Of a DNA stretch of 64,000 nucleotides, positions 9,212-19,219 are shown piece by piece. The stretch's first letter is position 1. The number at the start of each line of letters is the position of its first letter. The notes beneath the pieces are model-generated. The model saw only the letters and a list, made by a program, of their open reading frames with translations. It was not told the DNA's origin and did no database searches. A program made the position numbers and the translations under genes. The stretch comes from Nostoc desertorum CM1-VF14 (GTDB lineage Bacteria; Cyanobacteriota; Cyanobacteriia; Cyanobacteriales; Nostocaceae), in NCBI GenBank assembly GCA_019359245.1, contig JAHHHR010000025.1:1-64000 (forward strand), read 5' to 3'.

Positions 9212-10303
9212 ATGTGGAACTATAACGATTTTTTTGAAAATACTTATGACAGGCTATTAAGAAATTTACCGCATTTCTTTTCATGTAATTTATGTTCGTT
9301 GTGTTTAGCTAATAAGTTTTTTATGAAGCAATTACTTTACCCCGGTTTACACTGCCCATTTCCGTCCCAGATCAATAAGCACGTTGATGTTCTAGAAGAG
9401 TCAGCTCTTGAATGGGTACTTCACTTCAACCTTTTGGCGAAGGAATCAACTTATAAGCGTTTTTGCAAGTCAAAATTTTTCTTATTAGCTGCATCCGCTT
9501 ATCCTGACAGTAATCTTGAAGAGCTTAAGATAGCAAGTGACTGGTTAAGCTGGGTGTTTATTTGGGATGATCAATGCGATTTGTCAGATTTAGGAAAAAA
9601 ACCTGAAGTTCTAAAGATTTTTCATAAAAGATTTCTAGAAATATTAAATGGGGCAGAAGTTACCAGCCAAGATATACCCCTTACTCTTGCTTTAAGTAAC
9701 CTAAAAGAGAGGACACTCGCAAGAGGAAGCTTAATATGGTTCCATCATTTCATCTGTAGCTTTGAGAAATGGTTACAGGGATGCATTGATGAAGCAAACA
9801 TCCGTGCACAGGGAATCATACCAGACTTTGACACTTATATGCTGATACGTAAATCAAGTGTAGGCGTGGATGCTTTTCTAGCATTGACTGAATTTTGCCA
9901 TAACTTGATGATTCCCGATTTTTTACGAAAACATGAAACAGTTATCCAAATACAATTTCTTACAGGACATATTATTGCCTGTTGTAATGATATTTTTTCT
10001 GCATCTAGAGAAATTTCAAGTGGCGATGTTAATAATTTAGTATTGGTACTGCATGAACAACTGAAAATTCCTCTAAATCAGGCAGTTAATCATGTAACAG
10101 AGATTCACAATACAGCTGTACAAACAATGATGGATTTAGAAAAATCTATTCCAAAATTTGGAGAAGAAGTAGATGCTGAAGTTACAAAATTTATATTAGG
10201 AATGCACGCCTGGATACGTAGCAACCATGATTGGTATTCCCAGACAGGTCGTTACCAAAGTTTAGAAGGATTGGAACTAACACAAAATAAGAGGTGTTCC
10301 TGA
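9212..10303 (+). CDS. Class I sesquiterpene synthase
   Basis: A 363-residue soluble terpene cyclase expected to turn farnesyl diphosphate into a sesquiterpene. It has the aspartate-rich metal motif D119-D-Q-C-D123 and the second metal motif N259-D-I-F-S263-A-S-R-E267 (NSE/DTE triad with Arg in the usual Lys place). The C-terminal RY pair near SQTGRYQ is typical of bacterial cyclases. The family's normal N-terminus (CPFPSQINKHVD) begins at residue 48, so the first 37 residues, rich in Phe and Cys, are unusual; M38 (9323) is a good alternative start, and neither has a clear ribosome binding site. With the P450 156 bp downstream it forms the terpene/P450 minicluster known from Nostoc (NS1 germacrene A synthase, NP1 8a-epi-alpha-selinene synthase). 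The product cannot be read from sequence. Confidence 0.9.
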   Translation: MWNYNDFFENTYDRLLRNLPHFFSCNLCSLCLANKFFMKQLLYPGLHCPFPSQINKHVDVLEESALEWVLHFNLLAKESTYKRFCKSKFFLLAASAYPDSNLEELKIASDWLSWVFIWDDQCDLSDLGKKPEVLKIFHKRFLEILNGAEVTSQDIPLTLALSNLKERTLARGSLIWFHHFICSFEKWLQGCIDEANIRAQGIIPDFDTYMLIRKSSVGVDAFLALTEFCHNLMIPDFLRKHETVIQIQFLTGHIIACCNDIFSASREISSGDVNNLVLVLHEQLKIPLNQAVNHVTEIHNTAVQTMMDLEKSIPKFGEEVDAEVTKFILGMHAWIRSNHDWYSQTGRYQSLEGLELTQNKRCS

Positions 10304-10458
10304 TTGTGAGTATAATTTCTGTGGAAGCAATTCAGAAATTGCCTCTAGGATAGAAGGTTATGAATTGAATGTTTGCAAATTCATACTTAATTTTAGAAAC
10401 GCTAAATCAGAATATGGTGAATTCCTAAGCTCGACTTTATCCGATTCAAAAAAATTAA

Positions 10459-11850
10459 ATGCCATTACCCTATCTTCTTAAAACCCCCTCTCTGCTACAA
10501 AAGCTTCAATGGGTTACTGACCCTGTAGGCTATATGGAAAAGGCAAGTCAGCAATATCCTGACATTTTTACTGGTAGGATAATTGGTTTTGGGGACACTG
10601 TAGTATTCGTGAACCATCCCCAGGGAATCCAAGAAATTTTAACCAATGATAGAAAAAAATTTACAGCTGTCGGTACGCTTAATAGAATTACGCAACCTCT
10701 CATAGGAGACTATTCAATTGTCACACTAGAGGGCGATCGCCACAAACGGCAACGACAACTGCTCATGCCATCTTTTCATGGAGAACGTATTCAAGCTTAC
10801 GGTCAGCTAATTTGTAATCTCACTGAACAAGTCTTTAGTAAGTTACCTCTAAATAAGCCCTTTTTAGCTCGTAATTTAACACAGGAGATATCCCTAAGAG
10901 TCATATTGCAGACTGTCTTTGGTTTGTATGAGGGAGAGAGATTTCAACAACTTAAGCATCTGCTACCGTTGCTGATGGATGTTTTTCGCTCACCTTTGAC
11001 TTCTATTTCATTTTTCTTCTCATCCTTGCAGAAAGATTTAGGAGCTTGGAGTCCTTGGGGAAAGTTTCTGCGCGATCGGCAGACAATTGATGAATTGCTC
11101 TACGCTGAAATCGCCGAACGCCGGCAAAAACCAGATTCAGAATGCATTGATATCCTCTCCTTACTAATGTCATCTCGGGATGAAGCCGGCCAACTGATGA
11201 CTGAGCAAGAATTGCACGATCAGTTGATGGTCTTGATACTTACCGGCTATGAAACTACGGCATCGGCAATGGCTTGGGGATTATACTGGATTCACCAAAA
11301 GCCTTTAGTCCGTGAAAAACTACTCCAAGAACTGGACACTCTTGGTGATTCCCCAGATCCCATGAGTATTTCGAGGCTGCCATATTTGGGTGCTGTCTGC
11401 AATGAAACCTTGCGAATCCACCCCGTTGTAATGTTCTCTTTTCCTAGAGTAGTACAAGAACCCGTCGAACTATTGGGACATTCTTTAGAGCCTGGGACTG
11501 TATTGCTTCCCAACATTTATCTTACTCATCAGCGTGAGGATTTATATCCTCAACCTAAGGAGTTTCAACCAGAGCGCTTTCTAAAACACCAATTTTCTCC
11601 CTATGAATTTCTGCCCTTTGGTGGCGGTGTCCGTCGTTGTCTTGGTGAAACTTTGGCTATATTTCAAATGAAGTTAGTATTAGCAACAGCCTTGTCACGC
11701 TATGAGTTTGCGTTAGTTGATCAACGACTAGAGCGACCTCAGCGCCGAGGTCTTACCCTTGCGCCGGCAGGTGGAGTCAAGATGGTAATTACAGGACACC
11801 GTGTGCGTCAAGAGCCTTTAGTGAATATGACAACTACACCCATATACTAG
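10459..11850 (+). CDS. Cytochrome P450 (CYP110-like) beside terpene synthase
   Basis: A 463-residue P450, probably oxidising the sesquiterpene made by the upstream cyclase. Visible signatures are the I-helix oxygen-binding region (LTGYETTASAMAW, about residue 260), the ExxR salt-bridge motif (E316-T-L-R319), and the heme-binding loop FGGGVRRCLG with the axial thiolate at C394. There is no N-terminal membrane anchor, as expected for bacterial P450s that take electrons from ferredoxin. Sequence character is that of the CYP110 family, which is abundant in heterocystous cyanobacteria; this is recognition from memory. It ends just before a perfect terminator hairpin shared with the convergent giant kinase. 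Confidence 0.92.
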   Translation: MPLPYLLKTPSLLQKLQWVTDPVGYMEKASQQYPDIFTGRIIGFGDTVVFVNHPQGIQEILTNDRKKFTAVGTLNRITQPLIGDYSIVTLEGDRHKRQRQLLMPSFHGERIQAYGQLICNLTEQVFSKLPLNKPFLARNLTQEISLRVILQTVFGLYEGERFQQLKHLLPLLMDVFRSPLTSISFFFSSLQKDLGAWSPWGKFLRDRQTIDELLYAEIAERRQKPDSECIDILSLLMSSRDEAGQLMTEQELHDQLMVLILTGYETTASAMAWGLYWIHQKPLVREKLLQELDTLGDSPDPMSISRLPYLGAVCNETLRIHPVVMFSFPRVVQEPVELLGHSLEPGTVLLPNIYLTHQREDLYPQPKEFQPERFLKHQFSPYEFLPFGGGVRRCLGETLAIFQMKLVLATALSRYEFALVDQRLERPQRRGLTLAPAGGVKMVITGHRVRQEPLVNMTTTPIY

Positions 11851-11881
11851 TAGCTCGTTAGAGTTGTTTTAATGGTATTAT

Positions 11882-11912
11882 AAACCCAGCTTTTGTGAAA
11901 AGCTGGGTTTTT
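11882..11912. terminator. Bidirectional terminator between P450 and giant kinase
   Basis: A perfect 13-bp stem AAACCCAGCTTTT (11882-11894) and AAAAGCTGGGTTT (11898-11910) closes a GTG loop. T-runs follow on the forward strand and A-runs precede it, so it can stop transcription from both sides. It lies 32 bp after the P450 stop. Confidence 0.9.
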
Positions 11913-12016
11913 ATAATTATTAGGTTGAGTAGAGTAAAACAAAACCCAACAAACTTGCAAATCTTAAGTTCCGCTCCCCTTAACGCAAATTTGTATTTAA
12001 TACAAGTAGTACTAGC

Positions 12017-15000
12017 CTATATAGCTGACTGTTGCATCGGAATCTCAATTACGAACTCAGTCCCATCTCCTAATGTAGAATTACAGGTTAAACTACCCTT
12101 GTGTTTGTCTACAACAATCTGATAGCTAATCGACAATCCTAACCCCGTTCCACTTCCTACCGGCTTGGTAGTAAAAAATGGGTCAAAGATTTTTTGCTGC
12201 ACAGCTTCTGTCATACCATAACCGTTATCAGCAATCCGAATTATTACCGTATTGGAATCTGTTAGTTCAGTAAAGATGCGAATTTTTCCTTTGTCTTTGA
12301 TTATTTGTGTTTTGTCATTTATCAAAGGCTGTTCTAAAGCATCGATTGCATTACTCAAGATATTCATGAATACCTGATTGAGTTGACCAGCGTAACAAGT
12401 AACTTCTCCCAGCTTTCCGTATTGTTTTATGACTTTAATCTCAGGGTAATCGCTTTTTTCCTTAAGTCGGTGCTGCAAAATCATTAAGGTGTTGTCTATT
12501 CCTTCATGAATATCTACAGGCTTCATTTCAGATTCATCCAGACGTGAGAAGTTGCGTAAGCCTAAAACAATATCCCTGATACGGGAACTACCTACGTTCA
12601 TTGAATCTAGAATCTTTGGCAAGTCTTTTGCTAGAAAATCTATATCAATCTCCTCAGCTTTTTTCTCAACTAAAGGTAAAGGATGGGGGTATTCCTGCTG
12701 ATAAACAGCTATCAAATCCAGTAAGTATTGGACATACTCACTAGCATAAGTAATATTGCCATGAATAAAGTTAATGGGGTTGTTTATTTCATGGGCTATT
12801 CCCGCGACCATCTCCCCCAACGAAGACATTTTTTCACTTTGAATTAATTGGGTTTGGGTACGTTGCAATTCTTGTAGGGTTTGTTGTAAATGTTGATTTT
12901 TCTCGTTGATTTCTTGCGTTCTTTTCTCGACTTTTTCTTCTAATGTATGACTGTATTTCTCTAAACGTTCTTTAGCTTGAGCTAAATTTTTGTAGAGAAT
13001 AGCATTCTCTAGGGATATTGCTGCTTGGGTAGTAAGGAGTTTGATAACTTCTACACGATCGTGCGTAAATGCCCCTGTAGTTAGATTATTTTCTAAGTAA
13101 AGAATACCAATCAATTTGCCTTGATTGATAATAGGTATAGACAACAAACTCTTGGGTTCCTCACAGATAATATAGCTATCAGATGCTAAAAAATGAAGGG
13201 ACATTGCATCATCAATAACCAATATTTCTCTGGAACGTTTAACATAATTTATTAAAGTAATAGGAACGTCGTAACTTGACTCTAGGTAAGTTGATGGGAA
13301 CTCTATGTAGGTATGCTCAAAGGTTGAACTTGAACAAACCGCTGTGACAGTTAATGGTAAGTTATCATCTTCACTCAAAATCAAAGCGCATTTAGAGGCT
13401 CCTGCATTCTCCATTACAACTTTCATTAAAGTAGATAGTAGCCGCTCAATCTCGATTTCCCCAGAAAGTGCTTGAGATGCTTTAATGAATGCGGCTAAAT
13501 CTAGAGAGTCAGAAATACTTGTCTTTGAGCCAATCACAGTTTGTTGATTACTCAACGTAGAAAGAGATGTGCTGTTGAAAAAAGTGCTTTCCTCGCTGGA
13601 GTGAATACTCAGTTTTTCCTGCTGAAATATAGGAGCAAGTAATTGAGGATAACGTTTTGCTAAATCGTCAACCTTGGCTGACGCTCCCCAGCGAACGTAG
13701 CTATAATAGGCATCTGTGAGGTAGGTTTGGGCAATCTTATTTTTACCCCATTCTAAATAGAATTTGGCTGTAAGTTCTTGAGCTAGCGCTTCTTCATTAA
13801 TATATTCATTTTCTTTAGCAAGGAAGATAGCGCGATCGTAAAATTCTATTGCTTCAAGATATTCACCAGCAATCCGATACCGTTCAGCCTCTACAAGATA
13901 ATATTTATGCAGATAATTCATCGGAGCATGATGTGCCCAATGCTGCATTTTTTCCTGATTCGCTTGAACCTTATCTAAAATGTGCTTTTGCTCAGAACAA
14001 GATGCATTACGATATACTGCCAGTCGTGCTAGTGAATCATAGAAGTAGAGCAGAGGAGTAACTAGCTGTCCTGTTCCACCATGTAAATACCTTTCTGCTA
14101 AAGTAGCATTTTCTAACGCTGAAGAATATTCCTGAAATAGGTAACACAGATGTAGTTTACTGACATAAAAATGGAAAACTCCCATTACATCATTGGCTTC
14201 AAGCTGAAGCGGCAGCATTTTATCCTCATCGTAGAATTCACCAATTAAACAACAAGGATTTGCCACCTTTCCTAACAAATTAAAGATAGTCTGCCGATAA
14301 ATAGTACTCCAGTTAAATATTATTTCCTGTTTGATTTTTCTAATTGCATTGCTGTAGGTTGTCATCTCTAATTCCAGCCCTGTCAATTCTTGACCAATAA
14401 AATATAAAGAATAGGAATAAGCATTAAGACAATAGGCTGAAAATTCTAAATCTCCTGTTTCGATTCCAGCATAGTAAGCCTCCAACAAAGGTTTTAGCAT
14501 TACCCTAGTATGTTGCTTCCAATGCGAGATACTTGTATAAAATACCAGCATGATCTTAGCTTTAACTTCTTTAGCATTAAACTTATCCACTAAACTTGCA
14601 GCCAGTTTGCCAAATTGATAGCCAGACTCAATATCTCCTATTACTCCAGTGAGTATTAACCCATAACTTACATAGGCAAAAGCAGATAAGGGAGCATTAC
14701 CATGTTGGAGTGATAATTTGATTTGTTTTAGAACAATGAGTGGAAACAGTTCAGGTGCAACTGCATAGGTAACAGAGGTTGCAGTCGATAATATACGCAT
14801 TATTGCCAGAGGTTGGGGTTCTCTCATCTTTGCCAGATCAATTAAGTTCCCAATGGGCCTTCCATTTAGATTTGACGTTAATTCTGCCATTGCTAGCTGA
14901 ATATCTGACTGGCTTGGATGTTCAGGAAATTCTACTCCCAAAAGTTTTAAAAAGGTTAATGCAGTATTTACAGCCTCTAGTGCTTGATTCTGCGCCCCAT

Positions 15001-17635
15001 AAGCCTGAATTTTGACTTCATAAACCTTCACTTTTTCTAGTAGTGTTTCACGTGACAACACCACCTCTGCTAATTCCTCCATCTGTTCAAAATTGCCAGC
15101 TAGATAAGCTGCCTCTGTCGCAGTCTCATATAAAGCTAGGGTAAGATCATGTTTAGTTTCCCAGCTATCATCTGCTAGCAATTGAATACCAGTAGTTAAA
15201 TAGTTAACCGCAGCAAGATAAGCCGTTGATGTTAAAGCTTTACGTCCAGCTATTAAATTCATTTGGGCTAGTTCATCTCGTTTAGCTTGATGAGAGATGA
15301 ATTCTACTGCAATATTAAACTGGTTGACAAGCTCAAAAATCTTTTCTTCCTGTTCTGCTACTGGAATATTGTTTAATAACAGTAGCCCAATCTTTAAGTG
15401 AATTGGCTTTTTTTGCTCTTCAGGAATCAAAGAATAAGCGGCTTGCTGCACTCGGTCATGTACAAATTTATATTTAGGTAGCTGTAAATTAGAACTTGAA
15501 AATTGTGTAGATTCTATTCCATGAACAATAAATTCTTGATTAAGATCCTCTTGAGAAAAGATGTTATAATTTTCGGTTTGAGGGAAAACTAGCCCATCAA
15601 GTAATGCTTGCCACAGGTCTGATGCTGTATCTACTACAGATTTTTCATTGACGATCGCAAGAGTTTTTAAGTCAAATTGATTACCTATACAGGCAGCAAG
15701 TCTCAGAACTTTTTGGGTATTGAATGGCAACTTCTGTATTTGAAGTCCGATAAATTCTACTACATCATCTGTAAGAGCTAATTCTTTGACTTTTGAAATA
15801 TCATACTGCCAATAACCAATATCAAAGTTTAATACAATTAGTCCATCATCATATAAAGACTTGAGGAATTGAACGGAAAAGAAGGGGTTGCCTTTAGTTT
15901 TGGCAAACACCATCTGCGTAAGAGGAACAGCAACTACTTCAGGGCAATTAAGGGTATCAGCAATTAGATAATTTAAATCACCCTGATTTAACGGTGCTAG
16001 GGTGATCGTATTAATATTTGCTCCTGCTTTTTGAATCTCCTGTAGTGTTAAAGAAAGTGGATGTGCCTTGGAAACTTCATTATCTCGATACGAACCAACT
16101 AATAAGAAACTTCCCTTTGCTTCACGCATATCTTCTATCTCTTCTGAAACAGAAGATAAGGTGGTTTCAGACATTAATAATTGAATTAATTTCAAAGATG
16201 CCGTATCTGCCCATTGCAAGTCATCCAGAAAAATAACCAGGGGGTGTTCTTTCGTTGTAAATATTTGGATGAATTTTTGAAACAATAAATTGAAACGATT
16301 TTGGGCAGCATTACCAGAGATTTCTGTAACCGGAGGTTGCTTGCCAATAATTTGTTCAAGTTCAGGAATTACATCAATAATCACCTGAGTTTGTGTACCC
16401 AATTCCCGCAGAATTTTGGCTTTCCATTGTTGAATTTGGGCATCAGTTTCTGAGAGCAGTTGCCCGATTAAGTCTCGAAAAGCTTGCACCAATCCTGACA
16501 AGGGAATATCACGTTGAAACTGGTCAAATTTTCCTTTGATGAAGTAACTACGCTGCCGTACGATAGGTTTGTGGATTTCATTGACCACAGCAGTTTTGCC
16601 TATTCCAGAGAAACCCGCGACTAATATCATTTCTGTTGCCCCTTGTGTCACACGCTTAAAAGCAGCGAGTAGGGTTTCAACTTCACTTTGGCGGCCATAA
16701 AGTTTTTCAGGGATTACAAAATGGTCTGAAATATCTTTAACGCCTAGTTCAAAGGGTGCAATATTTTTTGTTTCTTGCCATTGGCTTTGGCACATCTCCA
16801 AATCATGCTTTAATCCCAAAGCACTCTGATAGCGGTCTTCGGCATTTTTTGCCATCAGCTTGCTGATAATATCAGACAAAACTAGTGGAATATTAGAGTT
16901 GATTCGATCGGCTTTTAGCGGTTGTTTAGCAATGTGAGAGTAAACTAACTCCATCGGATCTTTAGTTGTGAAGGGCAACTGCCCGGTGAGGAGTTGAAAG
17001 AAGGTGACACCGAGGGAGTAAAAATCAGTGCGGTAGTCAATACCTCGGTTCATTCTCCCGGTTTGTTCTGGGGAAATGTAAGCTAGAGTGCCTTCTAAAA
17101 CGTTGGGATTCGTGACAAATTGGATTTCTCTTGGTAGCAGGGTGGCAATACTAAAGTCGATGAGTTTTATTTCATTTGTAGTAGGGTTGATCAGGATGTT
17201 GGCAGGCTTGATATCTTTATGAATGATGCGATCGCGATGCAGTCCTTCAAGGGTGGAAGCAATTTTAATAGCAATGTTGAAAAACTCATCTAGGGAAAAC
17301 CTGTTTTCATCATTCCCTCTGTCCTCCAGTCGCCAGTCTTGGAGGGAAATGCCACCAAAATCTTCCATCACTAGGACATAGCTGTTACGGTAACTTTCTA
17401 AGCTATAGGTTTTGACTATGCCAGGAAGATCGAGGTTTTTGGCGATGATATATTGATTGCGGAACTGGGCAATTTCCGCGAACGTGGGATATTCATTTCG
17501 CATTAATTTGAGAACAACTGATTTTTGGTCTTGTTCTCTAATGCCACGATAAACTAAGGTTTTACTGCCTAAGTAGATTTGCTCGGTGAGGCGATAGCCA
17601 GGAAACGCATATAATGTATCTAATACTACCAACAT
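12017..17635 (-). CDS. Giant Ser/Thr kinase-AAA ATPase-GAF-histidine kinase
   Basis: An 1872-residue multidomain signalling protein. Order: an N-terminal Ser/Thr kinase (about 14-285; K43, catalytic H139-K-D141, N146, magnesium loop D160-F-S with Ser for the usual Gly); a STAND-like ATPase with Walker A GFSGIGKT (341-348) and an FLDDLQWAD Walker B; a long helical repeat region; a GAF domain (about 1370-1540); a coiled coil; and a histidine kinase with H1615 in GIAHEINNPINF and a complete HATPase_c. This layout is well known in Nostoc. It is convergent to the terpene synthase/P450 pair and occupies the place where a two-component protein is found in the described Nostoc terpene miniclusters. 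No membrane segment is visible. Confidence 0.93.
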   Translation of the reverse strand: MLVVLDTLYAFPGYRLTEQIYLGSKTLVYRGIREQDQKSVVLKLMRNEYPTFAEIAQFRNQYIIAKNLDLPGIVKTYSLESYRNSYVLVMEDFGGISLQDWRLEDRGNDENRFSLDEFFNIAIKIASTLEGLHRDRIIHKDIKPANILINPTTNEIKLIDFSIATLLPREIQFVTNPNVLEGTLAYISPEQTGRMNRGIDYRTDFYSLGVTFFQLLTGQLPFTTKDPMELVYSHIAKQPLKADRINSNIPLVLSDIISKLMAKNAEDRYQSALGLKHDLEMCQSQWQETKNIAPFELGVKDISDHFVIPEKLYGRQSEVETLLAAFKRVTQGATEMILVAGFSGIGKTAVVNEIHKPIVRQRSYFIKGKFDQFQRDIPLSGLVQAFRDLIGQLLSETDAQIQQWKAKILRELGTQTQVIIDVIPELEQIIGKQPPVTEISGNAAQNRFNLLFQKFIQIFTTKEHPLVIFLDDLQWADTASLKLIQLLMSETTLSSVSEEIEDMREAKGSFLLVGSYRDNEVSKAHPLSLTLQEIQKAGANINTITLAPLNQGDLNYLIADTLNCPEVVAVPLTQMVFAKTKGNPFFSVQFLKSLYDDGLIVLNFDIGYWQYDISKVKELALTDDVVEFIGLQIQKLPFNTQKVLRLAACIGNQFDLKTLAIVNEKSVVDTASDLWQALLDGLVFPQTENYNIFSQEDLNQEFIVHGIESTQFSSSNLQLPKYKFVHDRVQQAAYSLIPEEQKKPIHLKIGLLLLNNIPVAEQEEKIFELVNQFNIAVEFISHQAKRDELAQMNLIAGRKALTSTAYLAAVNYLTTGIQLLADDSWETKHDLTLALYETATEAAYLAGNFEQMEELAEVVLSRETLLEKVKVYEVKIQAYGAQNQALEAVNTALTFLKLLGVEFPEHPSQSDIQLAMAELTSNLNGRPIGNLIDLAKMREPQPLAIMRILSTATSVTYAVAPELFPLIVLKQIKLSLQHGNAPLSAFAYVSYGLILTGVIGDIESGYQFGKLAASLVDKFNAKEVKAKIMLVFYTSISHWKQHTRVMLKPLLEAYYAGIETGDLEFSAYCLNAYSYSLYFIGQELTGLELEMTTYSNAIRKIKQEIIFNWSTIYRQTIFNLLGKVANPCCLIGEFYDEDKMLPLQLEANDVMGVFHFYVSKLHLCYLFQEYSSALENATLAERYLHGGTGQLVTPLLYFYDSLARLAVYRNASCSEQKHILDKVQANQEKMQHWAHHAPMNYLHKYYLVEAERYRIAGEYLEAIEFYDRAIFLAKENEYINEEALAQELTAKFYLEWGKNKIAQTYLTDAYYSYVRWGASAKVDDLAKRYPQLLAPIFQQEKLSIHSSEESTFFNSTSLSTLSNQQTVIGSKTSISDSLDLAAFIKASQALSGEIEIERLLSTLMKVVMENAGASKCALILSEDDNLPLTVTAVCSSSTFEHTYIEFPSTYLESSYDVPITLINYVKRSREILVIDDAMSLHFLASDSYIICEEPKSLLSIPIINQGKLIGILYLENNLTTGAFTHDRVEVIKLLTTQAAISLENAILYKNLAQAKERLEKYSHTLEEKVEKRTQEINEKNQHLQQTLQELQRTQTQLIQSEKMSSLGEMVAGIAHEINNPINFIHGNITYASEYVQYLLDLIAVYQQEYPHPLPLVEKKAEEIDIDFLAKDLPKILDSMNVGSSRIRDIVLGLRNFSRLDESEMKPVDIHEGIDNTLMILQHRLKEKSDYPEIKVIKQYGKLGEVTCYAGQLNQVFMNILSNAIDALEQPLINDKTQIIKDKGKIRIFTELTDSNTVIIRIADNGYGMTEAVQQKIFDPFFTTKPVGSGTGLGLSISYQIVVDKHKGSLTCNSTLGDGTEFVIEIPMQQSAI

Positions 17636-18215
17636 CGCAGACTATGCTCATAATTCTTGTTTCTATGGCTTAGTATTCCCATGCGAAGACTATCATTATC
17701 ATGAAATAAGAATTTTTTTGTTTAGTTTGTATTTAAAAATTTAATTTTTTATTAAAGTCTTAGCTTGAATTATGTAATTCTAGAAAAGGCTAATTTTGAT
17801 ATCAAGGCATAAGCTTGCTAAATATATTTTTAGCGAATTTTTCTGTGCTTTCGATTAGTGGAGTAGCTCTCAAGTAACGCAGATTGTAAATGGAGCAGGC
17901 TACATAACAAAAAAGCCTGCCGTTCTCATTAGTTCAAGAGCAAACTGCGGCAGGTTTAGTGGGTTTAGGGGTGCTTTGCTAGACTGTGAACCTCTTCTTC
18001 TCACGAAGACGTTACGCGATCGGGGAATTCAAAATCCAAAGTTGATAAAGGTGGAGATAATTGCTAGCTATTCTTCCAGTTTTTGAATTTTGTTATCAAC
18101 GATGATTTATCAACATAAGTATTTTTGAACTAACTATTTTTACCCGCTATTAATCGGACATCCGTTATTAGAAACGGAGTATTTTTGGCTGCGATAATAA
18201 TAATGAGCAAAAATG
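17636..18215. other. Gene-free stretch upstream of the giant kinase
   Basis: No frame is supported. The segment contains the promoter of the giant kinase, an AT-rich part at 17690-17850, the reverse-strand terminator at 17911-17957, and an imperfect small hairpin TCCGTT (18161-18166) with AACGGA (18173-18178). Confidence 0.5.
17907..17957 (-). terminator. Reverse-strand terminator insulating the giant kinase
   Basis: Read on the reverse strand, AAACCTGCCG and CGGCAGGCTT (17948-17957 and 17913-17922, one mismatch) form a stem with a 25-base loop followed by a run of T. It lies between the response regulator gene upstream and the giant kinase gene downstream on the same strand. Confidence 0.6.
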
Positions 18216-19067
18216 CTACTTGATTTTTTGTTTAATAAAAGTCACAACCTGAGTTAGCTGTTTCTTTAAGCCATCGATTTCAGCTTGCATTTTGACAATT
18301 TTCTCATTCAATGCATTAATTTCTGCGTTGGAGGCTCCTCCGGCGCTAGGAGTTGAGTTGCTTGCCGCCGTAGGCATCGCAGTATTTGTAGCACTAGGAG
18401 TTATTACTGTAGTATTAGCGACACTAGGGGCTGCTACCGTAGCATTGGCAACACTAGAAGTTGCAACCGTGCTATTTTTGACGGCAACTGCTGCTCCTAC
18501 TGAGGCTAGTTCTGGGCGTGGCTGTTTCGCCTTGGTCATAGCTAACTTAATCGCGCCGATTAGTTGCTTCTGATCAAAAGGCTTACCCAAAAATTCAAAG
18601 TATTCAAAGGGTTCTGTGATTTTCTCAGTCACCTCTTCTTTGCGACCAGACATGATCACCAAAGGAATTTTCCTTAACTCCGGATCGGCTTGAACTTTCT
18701 GGAAAACCTCCCAGCCACTCATTTTAGGCAACAGGAAATCCAGCATAATCAGGCTGAGTTTTTCCTGAAGAATAAAATTTAGTCCTTCCAAACCGTCTTT
18801 TGCTTCCAGTACCTCAAAATTGCCTGGAGGCAACATTTCTCGTACTTTCACCCTGACAACTGTAGTGTCATCGATAACTAAAATCTTGTTGCTTGCCACG
18901 ACTGTTCGCTCTAACAGAAACTTTAAGTGTAAATAGCGGCTTTGCCGATTGTCATTGAGAATTCCCCCACTATATACAAAATTTCTAGAAATTGGGGGAT
19001 AGTATATTTCGGTATAAATGACACTGGTAGAGGTATTTTGTAAAACTTTTGCTTGTGCTCTTTTCAA
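18216..19067 (-). CDS. Response regulator with Ala/Thr/Val repeat linker and C-terminal coiled coil
   Basis: The core is a receiver domain (D66, D67, phosphoacceptor D110 in LIMLDFLLP, K162 in LGKPF), here in a 283-residue frame. After the receiver comes a low-complexity segment in which units such as SVANATVAAP and SVANTTVITP repeat, then a short coiled coil (INALNEKIVKMQAEIDGLKKQL). There is no DNA-binding or enzymatic output. The first 55 residues are not receiver-like. A GTG at 18899 (V57, giving VASNKILVIDD) fits the usual start, with a GAG-type ribosome site about ten bases upstream, and yields about 227 residues. I think that later start is more likely. The protein probably acts by protein-protein contact. 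Confidence 0.8.
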   Translation of the reverse strand: MKRAQAKVLQNTSTSVIYTEIYYPPISRNFVYSGGILNDNRQSRYLHLKFLLERTVVASNKILVIDDTTVVRVKVREMLPPGNFEVLEAKDGLEGLNFILQEKLSLIMLDFLLPKMSGWEVFQKVQADPELRKIPLVIMSGRKEEVTEKITEPFEYFEFLGKPFDQKQLIGAIKLAMTKAKQPRPELASVGAAVAVKNSTVATSSVANATVAAPSVANTTVITPSATNTAMPTAASNSTPSAGGASNAEINALNEKIVKMQAEIDGLKKQLTQVVTFIKQKIK

Positions 19068-19219
19068 TTTGTGTCATGGTGATATTTAAGGCTTTAGCTT
19101 GGTTCTAGGGCATAAGGGGCATCGTGACTTGATTAAGAGCATCCTTGCCTCTGCCGATCCCTGCGCCTATTGTTAATTGACAGACCGTTACCGTTACTCA
19201 ATATCCGCATCTTCCCTGG

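Noticed and set aside
11895..12122. Forward open frame of 75 codons after the P450
   Set aside because: Begins inside the terminator hairpin and runs opposite to the giant kinase gene end; a shadow frame.
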